From positions 62,001 to 126,000 of the forward strand of contig CAZMUM010000003.1 in assembly GCA_964569385.1 (NCBI GenBank): DNA of 64,000 nt. The letters are read 5' to 3'. Under the pieces are notes generated by a model. That model was not told the origin of the DNA and searched no databases. It was given only the letters and a program-made list of their open reading frames with translations. The position numbers and the translations under genes are program-made. The stretch comes from JAADHX01 sp964569385 (GTDB lineage Bacteria > Actinomycetota > Acidimicrobiia > Acidimicrobiales > Poriferisodalaceae). Each line of letters starts with the position of its first letter. Positions within the stretch are counted from its first letter, which is position 1. Below are positions 41,123 through 49,686 of this stretch, piece after piece.

Positions 41123-42600
41123 ACGTCGCCGACATTATTTCTGGTCATGACGCAGACCGCACCGCCATCGACAGCGATGCTGGCCCCCTTACCTATGGGG
41201 CTCTGCGCTCGCTTGTCGGCGAGACGGCCGCAGGCCTCGTCGCTCGCGGGGTTAACCCCCGAGATCGTGTCTGTCTGATAGCCGGCACAGAACAGGCATT
41301 CGTGGTCGGACTCATGGGCACGCTGGCCGCTGGCGCAATTGCTGTACCGCTTAACCCTGCGAGCCCAGCTCCAGAAGCGATTCGCCAACTCAGCTCGGTC
41401 GACCCAGTAGCTATTCTTGTTGGCGAGTCGAACCTTACCCACGCCACAGCCGTCGCTGCTGGCGTGGCTTCTGTGAAGTTCGTCGGAACGCCCGCTGGGC
41501 TCGAGCTCGATGGCGCCGACCACGTTGCCGTGAGCGGAGCACCCTATTCACCTCGCGAAGCAGGGCCCGACGACGAAGCCGCCCTATTGTTCACCAGTGG
41601 GACCTCGGGCGATCCCAGAGCAGCCTCGCTGAGTCACGGAAATCTGCTCGCAAGCCAGAAGCAGATACGAGACACATATGGCTCGATGCTCGACGCTGAC
41701 GCCAAGGCGCTGCTTGCCCTTCCGTTGTTCCACATTTATGGCCTCAATCTTGTCGTTAACTCGCTGCTGGCAGTGGGAGCGTCGATCGTGCTCATCGAGA
41801 GATTCCACCCAACCGAGTTCATCGCGTCGATAGTCGAACATCGTCCAACGCACGTCCCTGGGGTACCGCCTCTTTGGGCGGCGGTGGCCAAACACCCAGC
41901 GGCTTCGGCCGACGCGTTCTCGTCGGTGGTATCGGCCACAACGGGCGCCGCGGCACTCCCCATGTCGACGTTTCATGCAGCTAAGGAACGACTTGGCATC
42001 GAACTAAGCGAGGGTTACGGTCTCACCGAGACCGGCGGCATTGTGTCGTCGAGCTCGGGAATTCCCATTCGACCAGGTTCGGTAGGCAAACCGTTGACTG
42101 GCGTCGAGATGCGCATCGTCGATGACGATGTCGATGTACCGGTTGGCGATCGCGGCGAGATTTGGGTCAGAGGCGACAACGTAACTGGCGGTTACTGGGA
42201 CGACCTCGAAGCCACGGGTCGTTCAGTAACCTCTGATGGCTGGTTCCGAACCGGCGACATTGGTGTGGTCGACGACGACGGCTATCTGTACTTGGTCGAT
42301 CGCTCTAAGGACATGATCATCGTGTCGGGCTTCAACGTCTTTCCAGCTGAGGTCGAAGAGGTCCTAATGCAACATTCAGACGTTGCTGGGGTAATTGTGG
42401 TCGGTCGTCCAGACCAACGCACTGGTGAACGCGTTGTAGCCCACGTCAAGCTCGTCGACGGATCGTCAACGACTCCAGACCAGCTCACCGAACACTGCCT
42501 CGACAACTTGGCTAGGTACAAGTCGCCAACCGCGATCGTACTCGACGACGATCTGCCGATCAGCCTCACCGGCAAACGAGTGCGTCGCCTGCTGAAATAG
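41119..42600 (+). CDS. AMP-binding acyl-CoA synthetase of the lipid-storage operon
   Basis: 493 residues from a GTG at 41119 overlapping the WS/DGAT stop. LLFTSGTSGDPRAASLSHGN is the AMP/ATP-binding motif; ELSEGYGLTETGG, WFRTGDIGVVDDDGYLYLVD and DMIIVSGFNVFPAEVEEVL are the remaining core motifs. The final Lys in LPISLTGKRVRRLL is the adenylation Lys. It would activate fatty acids to acyl-CoA with ATP; chain length cannot be read. As last gene of the coupled operon it would supply acyl-CoA to the two acyltransferases encoded just upstream. Confidence 0.92.
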   Translation: MNVADIISGHDADRTAIDSDAGPLTYGALRSLVGETAAGLVARGVNPRDRVCLIAGTEQAFVVGLMGTLAAGAIAVPLNPASPAPEAIRQLSSVDPVAILVGESNLTHATAVAAGVASVKFVGTPAGLELDGADHVAVSGAPYSPREAGPDDEAALLFTSGTSGDPRAASLSHGNLLASQKQIRDTYGSMLDADAKALLALPLFHIYGLNLVVNSLLAVGASIVLIERFHPTEFIASIVEHRPTHVPGVPPLWAAVAKHPAASADAFSSVVSATTGAAALPMSTFHAAKERLGIELSEGYGLTETGGIVSSSSGIPIRPGSVGKPLTGVEMRIVDDDVDVPVGDRGEIWVRGDNVTGGYWDDLEATGRSVTSDGWFRTGDIGVVDDDGYLYLVDRSKDMIIVSGFNVFPAEVEEVLMQHSDVAGVIVVGRPDQRTGERVVAHVKLVDGSSTTPDQLTEHCLDNLARYKSPTAIVLDDDLPISLTGKRVRRLLK

Positions 42601-42623
42601 CGCCAAGATCTCAACTTTGGTCT

Positions 42624-43301
42624 TCAGCCGCCCAGATGGGACAGAACCGCGTCGATAAAGCCGAAGTCCTTTGGCGTGGCGAAGTGATCGACATTGCGAA
42701 GGCTGTGGAGTGTGGCGTTCGGTATTGCGCCCACCAAAGGATCGGCTGGTCCGGCAAAGTCGTTTGTGCCTAGCACTACCGCTGTTGGTGCGGTGATGTT
42801 GGCCAAATCGCCGGGGCTCAACCTGGCGTGGCGGCGCCGCATGAAGGCAGCCATGGCGTCAGCGTCCTGACCAGGTTCGGACGCATAACGACCAAAGGCT
42901 TGGGCCATTGGGTCGTCTTGGGCCGCGTTGCCAGCGACGCCTCTGGCAATTCTCTCGCCTCGGTCTGGATCGTTTACGAACAAGTTCTGACCAACGCCAG
43001 CCACGACTAGTTTGGCCCACCGCGATGGTTCCAGTGAAGCCATCACCAGCAGAATTCGCGCTCCTGCCGAGAAGCCGACACCGTCGAGAGGACCAGCAGG
43101 CAAACTGGCTAGGAGCTCTTGTTCGAGGTTGGCGTAGTCGTCGGGATCGTGACTCTTCTGTTCGCTGGCGCCGTGCCCGGGAAGGTCAATGGCCACACAT
43201 TCGCGCCCAAAGTCCGCCAGCAGATCGATTAGGCCAGTCGGCTCCCATGTCGACCGAACTGAACCGGTGAATCCATGGAGCAGAACAACAGGATTTGCCA
43301 T
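42624..43301 (-). CDS. Alpha/beta hydrolase, MenH-like
   Basis: 225 residues. VVLLHGFTGSVRSTWEP is the oxyanion loop region, LDGVGFSAGARILLVMAS holds the nucleophile Ser (GFSAG), NDFAGPADPLVGAIPNA the Asp, and NVDHFATPKDFGF the His. Similar in size to MenH and small esterases or haloperoxidase-like enzymes; substrate unknown. It is convergent with the acyl-CoA synthetase (24 bp between the stops). A role in lipid turnover, next to the storage operon, is possible but rests on position only. Confidence 0.82.
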   Translation of the reverse strand: MANPVVLLHGFTGSVRSTWEPTGLIDLLADFGRECVAIDLPGHGASEQKSHDPDDYANLEQELLASLPAGPLDGVGFSAGARILLVMASLEPSRWAKLVVAGVGQNLFVNDPDRGERIARGVAGNAAQDDPMAQAFGRYASEPGQDADAMAAFMRRRHARLSPGDLANITAPTAVVLGTNDFAGPADPLVGAIPNATLHSLRNVDHFATPKDFGFIDAVLSHLGG

Positions 43302-43398
43302 TAATGGGCCTCAACTTCTCGAACGACTGTGGCTGTCGGCGCACCGTAGTGCCGCGAACCGTGTCAGACCAAGCATCGCCACTAGGGTGTTGGCGAAT

Positions 43399-44421
43399 AT
43401 GACGGTCAGAGTCGGTTTCCTCGGCGCGGGCAATATCGCCACGTACCACTCCAAGAGCCTGCGGGCCTCTGGAGCGGACATGACTTGGTCTGCGGTGTTC
43501 GACACCGACCCAGATCGGGCCGCTCGATTCGCAGCTGGCACCGGCGCTCGGGTCTCTGGTAGTGCCGCCGATGTAGTGGCTCACAGTGATGCAATCTACG
43601 TTTGCACCTGGACCAGTGAGCACGAACATCTCGTCGAGTTAGCTGCTGGGGCAGGCAAGGCAGTCTTCTGTGAGAAACCGCTCGGTGTCGATTACGCCTC
43701 GGCCAAGCGGGTGGTAGACGCGGTCGAATCTACCGGTGTGGTGAATCAGGTCGGTTTGGTGCTTCGGCGATCGCCTGTGTTTCACCTTCTCAAGCATGTA
43801 TCGCTCCATCCAGACGCTGGCCAACTCCAGACCGTGATTTTCCGCGACGACCAGTTCTTGCCAATTCAGGGGCGTTACGCCTCCACATGGCGGTCCGAGG
43901 TCGATAAGGCTGGCGCTGGCGTTCTAATCGAACACTCGATTCACGACATAGACCTTCTTGAGTGGATGTACGGCCCGATCATCTCAGTATCGGCGACGGC
44001 CCGTTACGTTCATGAGATTGAGGGCATCGAAGACTCTGTGATTGTCTCGGCCGTGTTCGAGTCAGGGCTGCATGCGACGTTAACTTCGGTATGGCACGAC
44101 ATGCTCGAGCGGGTCTCGAATCGCCACGTCGAGGTTTTCGGCACCACGTTATGGGCCAGGCTCACCGGCGAGTGGTTCGGCGAGGTGGCATGGAACAACG
44201 GCGACAAAACGACCACGATCAGCGGCGCTGACCTGCTGGAACTCGCCAGCGAAGTGTCGCCAGGGGCCGGCGAGAATCCCGATGGGGCCTTCATCGAGGC
44301 CGTCAGCAACGACCGTCCCGCTTCACCGCCGTTGCGCGCCGCATTGCGCGCTCACCTAGTGGTCGACGCGTGTTACCGGTCCATCGCCGCCGGCGGTTCT
44401 CTCGTGGCGATCGAGCAATGA
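43399..44421 (+). CDS. Gfo/Idh/MocA-family oxidoreductase
   Basis: 340 residues from the ATG at 43399; the upstream in-frame extension overlaps the divergent hydrolase gene and has no family similarity. VGFLGAGNIATYHSKSL is the NAD(P)-binding start, and VFCEKPLGVDYASAKRVV holds the EKP motif with the catalytic Lys. The C-terminal GFO domain has VLIEHSIHDIDLLEWMYG, with the family His in HSIHD. It would oxidise or reduce a sugar-like compound with NAD(P); substrate unknown. The stop overlaps the ATG of the next gene (ATGA), linking it to the MoxR/DUF58 operon. Confidence 0.86.
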   Translation: MTVRVGFLGAGNIATYHSKSLRASGADMTWSAVFDTDPDRAARFAAGTGARVSGSAADVVAHSDAIYVCTWTSEHEHLVELAAGAGKAVFCEKPLGVDYASAKRVVDAVESTGVVNQVGLVLRRSPVFHLLKHVSLHPDAGQLQTVIFRDDQFLPIQGRYASTWRSEVDKAGAGVLIEHSIHDIDLLEWMYGPIISVSATARYVHEIEGIEDSVIVSAVFESGLHATLTSVWHDMLERVSNRHVEVFGTTLWARLTGEWFGEVAWNNGDKTTTISGADLLELASEVSPGAGENPDGAFIEAVSNDRPASPPLRAALRAHLVVDACYRSIAAGGSLVAIEQ

Positions 44422-45314
44422 CTTCGCTCTGGTCACGTCTGGCGGGTCTCCCGATCACGACCAGAGTCGCGATCCGCAGAGTCGCGACCGTAGCGGTGCT
44501 TGTTCTGCTCCTGGGAGCTGTCATGATTGGCAGCCGTTGGAATGGTGAACTGGATCACCAGGTCGAGAGCAGCCCTTCGAGCATTTCGGTTGGCGTTGAC
44601 TCGATTAGCGTGCTCGAAGTGATCTTCGGCGGCGCGATTGCTGTGTTGGCGTTGGTTCTGGCTATTGGGCTCGCCGTAACCAACAAACGTGCTGTCCTTG
44701 GTGCGCTTGGCATCGTGGCCATGTTGGTCGTGATCGTCACCATCATTTCTGGCGATGTAGACGGCCCGCTGATCGAATCGAGCGACAGCGGGCTTGGCGA
44801 GGCGGCCCAGGACAAGATCATAACGGTCGGCAACATTCCGGGGCCGGTCGGTGCTGTGGCGTTTCTTGTGGTGCTCGTGGCCGGATGCCTTGTGTGGCGT
44901 TATGCCAGGAGGCCAAGCGAGGAGACGCCAGCCGAGTTCGCGCTGTCGGATTCGATCGCCTCGATCGCTGTTGAGCTCGGCGCAAACGAAGCCGACGACC
45001 GCTCGGCCATCATTGCCACCTACTCACGGCTAGAAGATCTGCTTGCCGACGCAGGTCACGCGCGCCTCGGCCACGAAACTGCAGCCGAACATCTGGGCCG
45101 CGTTCTCGAGCAACTGGGTGCCGCCAGCGCCGATGTGGTCGTGCTTCTGGACATCTACCAAAGGGCTGCATACGGTTCCGAGACGCCCGGAGTTGCACGA
45201 CGGCTCGGGACTCTCCGCGGCCATGCCGCAGACACACTTCAGCGCATCGCGGCCCAGTTGTCTGGCCGCAGCTTTGCAGTCGAATCGACCGTTGGAGCTG
45301 ACCAACGTGGATAA
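44418..45314 (+). CDS. Membrane protein with C-terminal DUF4129
   Basis: 298 residues. Membrane segments lie near residues 16-38 (RVATVAVLVLLLGAVMIGS), 65-85, 92-112 and 143-165. The soluble C-terminus (ADDRSAIIATYSRLEDLLAD, LGHETAAEHLGRVLEQL) matches DUF4129, which usually forms the end of transglutaminase-like TgpA proteins. Here no transglutaminase domain is attached. It begins the DUF4129-MoxR-DUF58 operon and is coupled to the preceding oxidoreductase and the following gene. Likely part of a membrane-associated complex; exact function unknown. Confidence 0.8.
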   Translation: MTSLWSRLAGLPITTRVAIRRVATVAVLVLLLGAVMIGSRWNGELDHQVESSPSSISVGVDSISVLEVIFGGAIAVLALVLAIGLAVTNKRAVLGALGIVAMLVVIVTIISGDVDGPLIESSDSGLGEAAQDKIITVGNIPGPVGAVAFLVVLVAGCLVWRYARRPSEETPAEFALSDSIASIAVELGANEADDRSAIIATYSRLEDLLADAGHARLGHETAAEHLGRVLEQLGAASADVVVLLDIYQRAAYGSETPGVARRLGTLRGHAADTLQRIAAQLSGRSFAVESTVGADQRG

Positions 45315-45894
45315 CGAACCAGCGCGAAGCGCTGCTAACCAGACTATCGACACCGGCGAAGCCGCACCGACGGCGCCGCTCGCCCTCAAGGCCGAAGACT
45401 TCAGTCGCTTCGTTCCGTTCGCGCTCGTGTTTGTGGTGATCGCGGTCGCGAACCTTCTGACCGACAAGGCGTCGGTCCCTGGAGCGGTGTTGTTCCTGAC
45501 GCTGACGTCGATCATGTTGGTCGTAGTTGCCGCGGGCCCGGCGTTGGTCGAACGGCTCGGTGTGAGGCCCGACCGAGGCTGGGTTCGTGAAGAGCCCTTG
45601 GATGCACCAAGGCTGGCTTGCAGCTCAAACCGGGTGTTGCTGGCGAGGCTGCGCCGTGACACCTCCGAAATCGACTCCGACCTTCGACCCCGCATTCGTA
45701 GGGCTTTGGGACCAATACTGGCTCGTAAGTTCGATCTCGACATCGACGACGCCAGGTCGACTCCTGCGATCGAAGCAGCGGTTGGGCCCAGCGCAGCGAA
45801 GTTGCTGATGGGTTCGCTTCGATCAGATAAACATCTCGACGTTCAGCAGGCGCTCGACGAATGTGTCGAGTTTCTCCAAAGGGAGCACCGATGA
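45307..45894 (+). CDS. Membrane protein of the MoxR operon, unknown family
   Basis: 195 residues from a GTG at 45307 (GGAG about ten bases upstream), overlapping the previous gene by 8 bp. Two membrane segments (VPFALVFVVIAVANLL, ALFLTLTSIMLVVVAAG-like region at about 55-75) are followed by a charged soluble domain (RRDTSEIDSDLRPRIRRALG, KFDLDIDDARSTPAIEAAVG, LDVQQALDECVEFLQREHR). I do not recognise the family; in related operons a DUF4350-type gene is found in this place. It overlaps the MoxR gene by four bases. Confidence 0.68.
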   Translation: MDNEPARSAANQTIDTGEAAPTAPLALKAEDFSRFVPFALVFVVIAVANLLTDKASVPGAVLFLTLTSIMLVVVAAGPALVERLGVRPDRGWVREEPLDAPRLACSSNRVLLARLRRDTSEIDSDLRPRIRRALGPILARKFDLDIDDARSTPAIEAAVGPSAAKLLMGSLRSDKHLDVQQALDECVEFLQREHR

Positions 45895-46889
45895 ACACAC
45901 TCAACAGGGCCGCGAGCCCGATGTCTGCTGACCACTCGGCGGTGATTGACCAAATCGAACAATCGATAGTGGGCAAGCGGGCCATCATCGAACTGTTGCT
46001 CGATGCCGTAGCGGCAAGGGGCCATGTCCTTCTCGACGACGTACCTGGTGTGGCCAAGACTCTGCTCGCAAAGTCGTTCGCCGACGCCAGCGGCCTGATT
46101 TTCTCGCGGATTCAATTCACCCCAGACCTAATGCCGGCTGACGTAACCGGCGCGAGTATCTGGAATCCGGCCGAGCACACGATCGACTTTCACCCAGGGC
46201 CGGTGTTTGCCAATGTGGTCTTAGCCGACGAGATCAACCGAGCCCCAGCCAAGACCCAATCTGCGTTATTGGAGGCGATGGCCGAAGGCCAAGTCACCGT
46301 CGATGGAACCACCCATCGGCTGCCCGATCCATTCGTTGTTATAGCGACCCAGAATCCGATCGATCAGGACGGCACCTACTCGTTGCCAGAAGCCCAACTC
46401 GATCGGTTCCTCATTAGTACTTCGATGGGGTATCCCGAAGCCGACGACGAAGCCGAAGTCGTGCGCCGCCACCTGTTTCGTAACCGCACCGAAGTAACAT
46501 CTACCCAGTCTGACCGGACGGGGTCGGCGGTCGATCGTGAGGGGTTCGTGGTTAGGATGCGAGCCGCTGCGTCAGCCGTAACGGTGCACAATGCCGTGAT
46601 CGACTACGCTGTGCGGATTGTGGCCGAGTCACGCCAGGATCCTGGCGTGCGGTTGGGTGCAAGCCCGAGAGCGTCGATTGGTTTGGTGGCAATGGCTCAG
46701 GCCAAGGCGGCGCGCGAGGGCCGCGACCACGTCCTTCCAGACGACTTGAAGGCCGCGGCCGGGGCTGTGCTTGGCCACCGGCTGATCCTGACCTCCGAGT
46801 TATGGATCGATGGCGTAGACCCAGAGCGTGTGGTGGAGTCGATTCTCACGAGGGTCCCAGCGCCTACCCCTAACGATTTGCTCGGGTGA
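45891..46889 (+). CDS. MoxR-family AAA+ ATPase
   Basis: 332 residues from the ATG at 45891 with AGGGAG upstream. Walker A is DDVPGVAKTLLAKS (residues about 50-62), Walker B VVLADEINRAPAKTQSALLE, and MAEGQVTVDG, ATQNPIDQDGTYSLPEAQLD and FLISTSMGYPEADDEAEVV are the family motifs. GVRLGASPRASIGLVAMAQA is the sensor 2 region. MoxR ATPases act as chaperones that help assemble or activate vWA-domain partners, here probably the DUF58 protein encoded next. Overlap on both sides (ATGA before, GTGA after). Confidence 0.94.
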   Translation: MNTLNRAASPMSADHSAVIDQIEQSIVGKRAIIELLLDAVAARGHVLLDDVPGVAKTLLAKSFADASGLIFSRIQFTPDLMPADVTGASIWNPAEHTIDFHPGPVFANVVLADEINRAPAKTQSALLEAMAEGQVTVDGTTHRLPDPFVVIATQNPIDQDGTYSLPEAQLDRFLISTSMGYPEADDEAEVVRRHLFRNRTEVTSTQSDRTGSAVDREGFVVRMRAAASAVTVHNAVIDYAVRIVAESRQDPGVRLGASPRASIGLVAMAQAKAAREGRDHVLPDDLKAAAGAVLGHRLILTSELWIDGVDPERVVESILTRVPAPTPNDLLG

Positions 46890-48223
46890 CTCGGCCTAGA
46901 GGTAACCAGACCCAAACAAGTCGGGCCAACACCGGTTGGGAACGCCAGGCGTCGGTTGCGGTCGCTCCGCTTGTGGCCGTGGGCTTGACGACCATTGTGA
47001 TGGCCGCCATGACACAGCAATCATGGCTCGTGTTAGTCGGCGCTCCTGCGCTGGTTGTACTTGCGCTCGATGTAATCATGGCCCCGCCGCCAGCCATTTC
47101 GCTGTCATCGTCGATCGCTAGTACACGGGTTAACGAAGGCGGCTTCGTCGATGTCGAGATTCGGCTTCGTTCGCCTCGATCGGGTTCGCTGAGACTTACG
47201 ATACGTGCCATCGGCGGAGCTCGGATTGCCGCTGGATTCGGCGATGGTGCCGCCACCGCAGAAATCGAACTGAAATCGGGAGCTGAGCGAGTCGAGTTGG
47301 TAACCATCGAGTGCGAGCGATGGGGGCGTTGCGGGTTGGAGATCGAGTCGATCGCCTGGCCGTCACCGATTGGACTAATCCACTGGTCCTCTATGATCCA
47401 TCAGACCTCGCGGGTGTGGGTGCACCCAGCGCTGGTGCCGGCCCAATCACGGTTCGGCGTGAAGAAAACCTCGCCAAGACCCGGACAATATCGGGCGACT
47501 CGCCGTGGCGATGGCGTCGAATATCACTCCAGCAGACCATATGAGAACGGCGACAGGTGGCGCGACCTTGACCACCGCTCAAGTGCCCGCCGTGACGCGT
47601 TGTGGACCAAAACCAGGCATGTCGAACGAGCCAGAGACCTGGTCTTGGTGGTTGACCTCATAGCCGATGGCGGCACCGCAGGCGAAGCCTTAGCCAACCA
47701 GGCAGTGCGACTAGCCGACGGAATCGCTAGAGATCATTTGGCCGACCGCGATCGGGTCGGCATGGTGGTTCTTGCCCAGCAGATCGGGGTGTTAGGTCTC
47801 GGCGACGGCACCCGCCAGCGTGATCGGATCGTCGATCTACTGCTGCGCTCGGACCCCAGGGCGGGAATATCCCCGTTGCGTATTGGTCTGGTGCGTCATA
47901 TCCCGCGGTCGGCGACCGTGGTGGTTCTGTCTCCGTTGATCGATAGTTCGCTGCCGCCATCGCTGCTCGAGCTGCGACGCCAGCAACGCGATGTTGTCGT
48001 GATGCGGCTCGGAGCTGATCTGATAGCTCGATACCGAGACCAAAACGAAGGATTCGAACGGGGCGCAGCGTCTCTGCGCCTGGTCGATGATGCTCACATC
48101 GATGGAGTGCTCCGAGGACGAGGAATCACCGTCAATCACGTCGACCTCGATGTCGACCTGGCTGTTGCTCTTGACAAAGCGCAGCGCCGACACCAGGCGA
48201 CCACAACGATGCGTTGGCGATGA
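46886..48223 (+). CDS. DUF58 domain protein with vWA-like region
   Basis: 445 residues from a GTG at 46886. Two membrane segments near residues 25-70, then a beta-rich part (SIASTRVNEGGFVDVEIRL). The DUF58 core has GVEYHSSRPYENGDRWRDLD and HRSSARRDALWTKTRHVERA, followed by the vWA-like strand DLVLVVDLIADGG where the MIDAS motif would be DxSxS; here it reads DLIAD, so metal binding may be altered. DUF58 proteins pair with MoxR ATPases and DUF4129 proteins. The 3' end overlaps the next gene by four bases. Confidence 0.88.
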   Translation: MTRPRGNQTQTSRANTGWERQASVAVAPLVAVGLTTIVMAAMTQQSWLVLVGAPALVVLALDVIMAPPPAISLSSSIASTRVNEGGFVDVEIRLRSPRSGSLRLTIRAIGGARIAAGFGDGAATAEIELKSGAERVELVTIECERWGRCGLEIESIAWPSPIGLIHWSSMIHQTSRVWVHPALVPAQSRFGVKKTSPRPGQYRATRRGDGVEYHSSRPYENGDRWRDLDHRSSARRDALWTKTRHVERARDLVLVVDLIADGGTAGEALANQAVRLADGIARDHLADRDRVGMVVLAQQIGVLGLGDGTRQRDRIVDLLLRSDPRAGISPLRIGLVRHIPRSATVVVLSPLIDSSLPPSLLELRRQQRDVVVMRLGADLIARYRDQNEGFERGAASLRLVDDAHIDGVLRGRGITVNHVDLDVDLAVALDKAQRRHQATTTMRWR

Positions 48224-48765
48224 TGTCGACCACCCGCGTCGTGCGAGAGCTCCGAGCTTTGGCCGACATCCGCGTTCTGTTGGCCGTGTCTATTCCGGTG
48301 TTGGCGGTTGTCGCGATCGCGACTACTGGCCAGTCTGCGTTGGCGGTGATTGCGGCGACTAGCAGTGTGGTGATTGGTCTGGGGGTGCGTCTCTCCAGTG
48401 GGTCGTTGCTTGCCGGCGGGCTGGTTGGACTGGTTGTGGCGTGGGCGCTGGCAGCTCCGGGTAAGGTCGCCTTTGGAGCTGGGGCGGTGGGGGTAGGGGT
48501 GGTTCTTGTTGCGTTGCTGGCAGCAGCGTCAGAGCGCCGCCATATCTGGGTCGAACCCGAAGTCAGGCTGGCCAGGGCCATCTGGACTCTTTTCGACATC
48601 GCGCTTGGGGCCCTTTCGGTGGTCGTGCTGGCCTCGGTTGTTGGCGAATCCGACAGGTCCTTGGTCGCGGCCATGATTGGTGTTGGGGCTCTGGCTGGGG
48701 TGGTGGTGGTTGTGTATGCGCTCGGCAACACGGCCTCAGGGGCCACGAAACCCAATAACGACTAG
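48220..48765 (+). CDS. Hydrophobic membrane protein closing the MoxR operon
   Basis: 181 residues, mostly membrane segments of Ala/Val/Leu/Gly (VLLAVSIPVLAVVAIATTG, LLAGGLVGLVVAWALAA, VAFGAGAVGVGVVLVALLA, ALGALSVVVLASVVG, AMIGVGALAGVVVVVYALG). A charged loop (ASERRHIWVEPEVRLARA) separates the third and fourth. No known family. The ATG at 48220 overlaps the DUF58 stop; a TTG at 48214 is possible. It ends 4 bp inside the convergent glycosylase gene. Confidence 0.68.
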   Translation: MMSTTRVVRELRALADIRVLLAVSIPVLAVVAIATTGQSALAVIAATSSVVIGLGVRLSSGSLLAGGLVGLVVAWALAAPGKVAFGAGAVGVGVVLVALLAAASERRHIWVEPEVRLARAIWTLFDIALGALSVVVLASVVGESDRSLVAAMIGVGALAGVVVVVYALGNTASGATKPNND

Positions 48766-49679
48766 CGGTTGGCTAGGTCGGGAAGATCCAGTTTCGGGCC
48801 TCGTCGTTCTCGCCGCGGTCCGCCGAACTTCAGCAACCCCTGCACTCTGGCTCGTTGGCCTCGATAGGGCTCCAGAAGTTCGAGCATTCTGGCGTCGTCG
48901 CCAGTGCGTTCTCCGGCAAGCACCCAGGCCACCGTATTCGGGAGGTTGTAGTCGCCGATGATTACCGCATCGGGGTCGCCTAGAGCCAACTGCGAAACAA
49001 TCGAAGACGTCCACGGCCCAATTCCAGGAAGAGCCTCCAGACGTCTTCTGGCTTGGACCGGGTTCATGTCGACGGCTTCCTCGAGGCGATAGGCGCGTTT
49101 CGCGGCCTCGATGATCACCGTGGCCCGCTTGCGCTCAACGTCGAAACGGTGGAAGTCGTGGTAAGCCAACCCCGCCAGCTCCGATGCCGCAGGACCAAGC
49201 ACGAGCTGATCTGGCCCTGGCCCAGGAGCCGTTGCCCCCCACAGTTTCAGGATTCCCTGCCAGGCCTTGCGGGCCGAGGCGACCGGTACCTTCTGGCCTA
49301 GTATCACCGGCACCAGATGTTCCCACACCGAGTTTGTCCTGGTCATGCGTTCGAAACGTCGAGCCTTGACGATCTGGCGCACAACATCATGATGGGCCAC
49401 GAGCTTGGCCGGATCGTCGCGAACACCGAGCAGGTCCGGTACCAAACCAACAGCTATGGCGGCCCCTGGGCCCCAACCGTCCACGTTGGCGCCATCGGCG
49501 GTTGGGCGTATCCGAACCGTACCAGGGCCATCTGGGGTGTGAACAGCTCGCCAGGTGTATATACCATCGTGAACCACCGGCCCTGCGTAGCCCTTGCCGC
49601 CGACTCTTTGGAGCATGTTTGCAGCTACTGGATCATAGCCGAGGTGATGTTGTGCCGATATGTCGGGGGTCGAGTTCAT
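48762..49679 (-). CDS. DNA-3-methyladenine glycosylase II-like (HhH-GPD)
   Basis: 305 residues from the ATG at 49679; further upstream the frame runs into the next gene. The catalytic domain has WEHLVPVILGQKVPVASARK, then the helix-hairpin-helix LEALPGIGPWTSSIVSQLAL and GDPDAVIIGDYNLPNTVAWV, where an Asp serves as the catalytic residue in AlkA. The first 120 residues resemble the AlkA N-terminal beta domain. It removes alkylated purines in base excision repair; damage range unknown. It follows the FAH gene on the same strand with an 8-bp gap, so the two may share a transcript. Confidence 0.87.
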   Translation of the reverse strand: MNSTPDISAQHHLGYDPVAANMLQRVGGKGYAGPVVHDGIYTWRAVHTPDGPGTVRIRPTADGANVDGWGPGAAIAVGLVPDLLGVRDDPAKLVAHHDVVRQIVKARRFERMTRTNSVWEHLVPVILGQKVPVASARKAWQGILKLWGATAPGPGPDQLVLGPAASELAGLAYHDFHRFDVERKRATVIIEAAKRAYRLEEAVDMNPVQARRRLEALPGIGPWTSSIVSQLALGDPDAVIIGDYNLPNTVAWVLAGERTGDDARMLELLEPYRGQRARVQGLLKFGGPRRERRGPKLDLPDLANR

Positions 49680-49686
49680 GGCGTGC

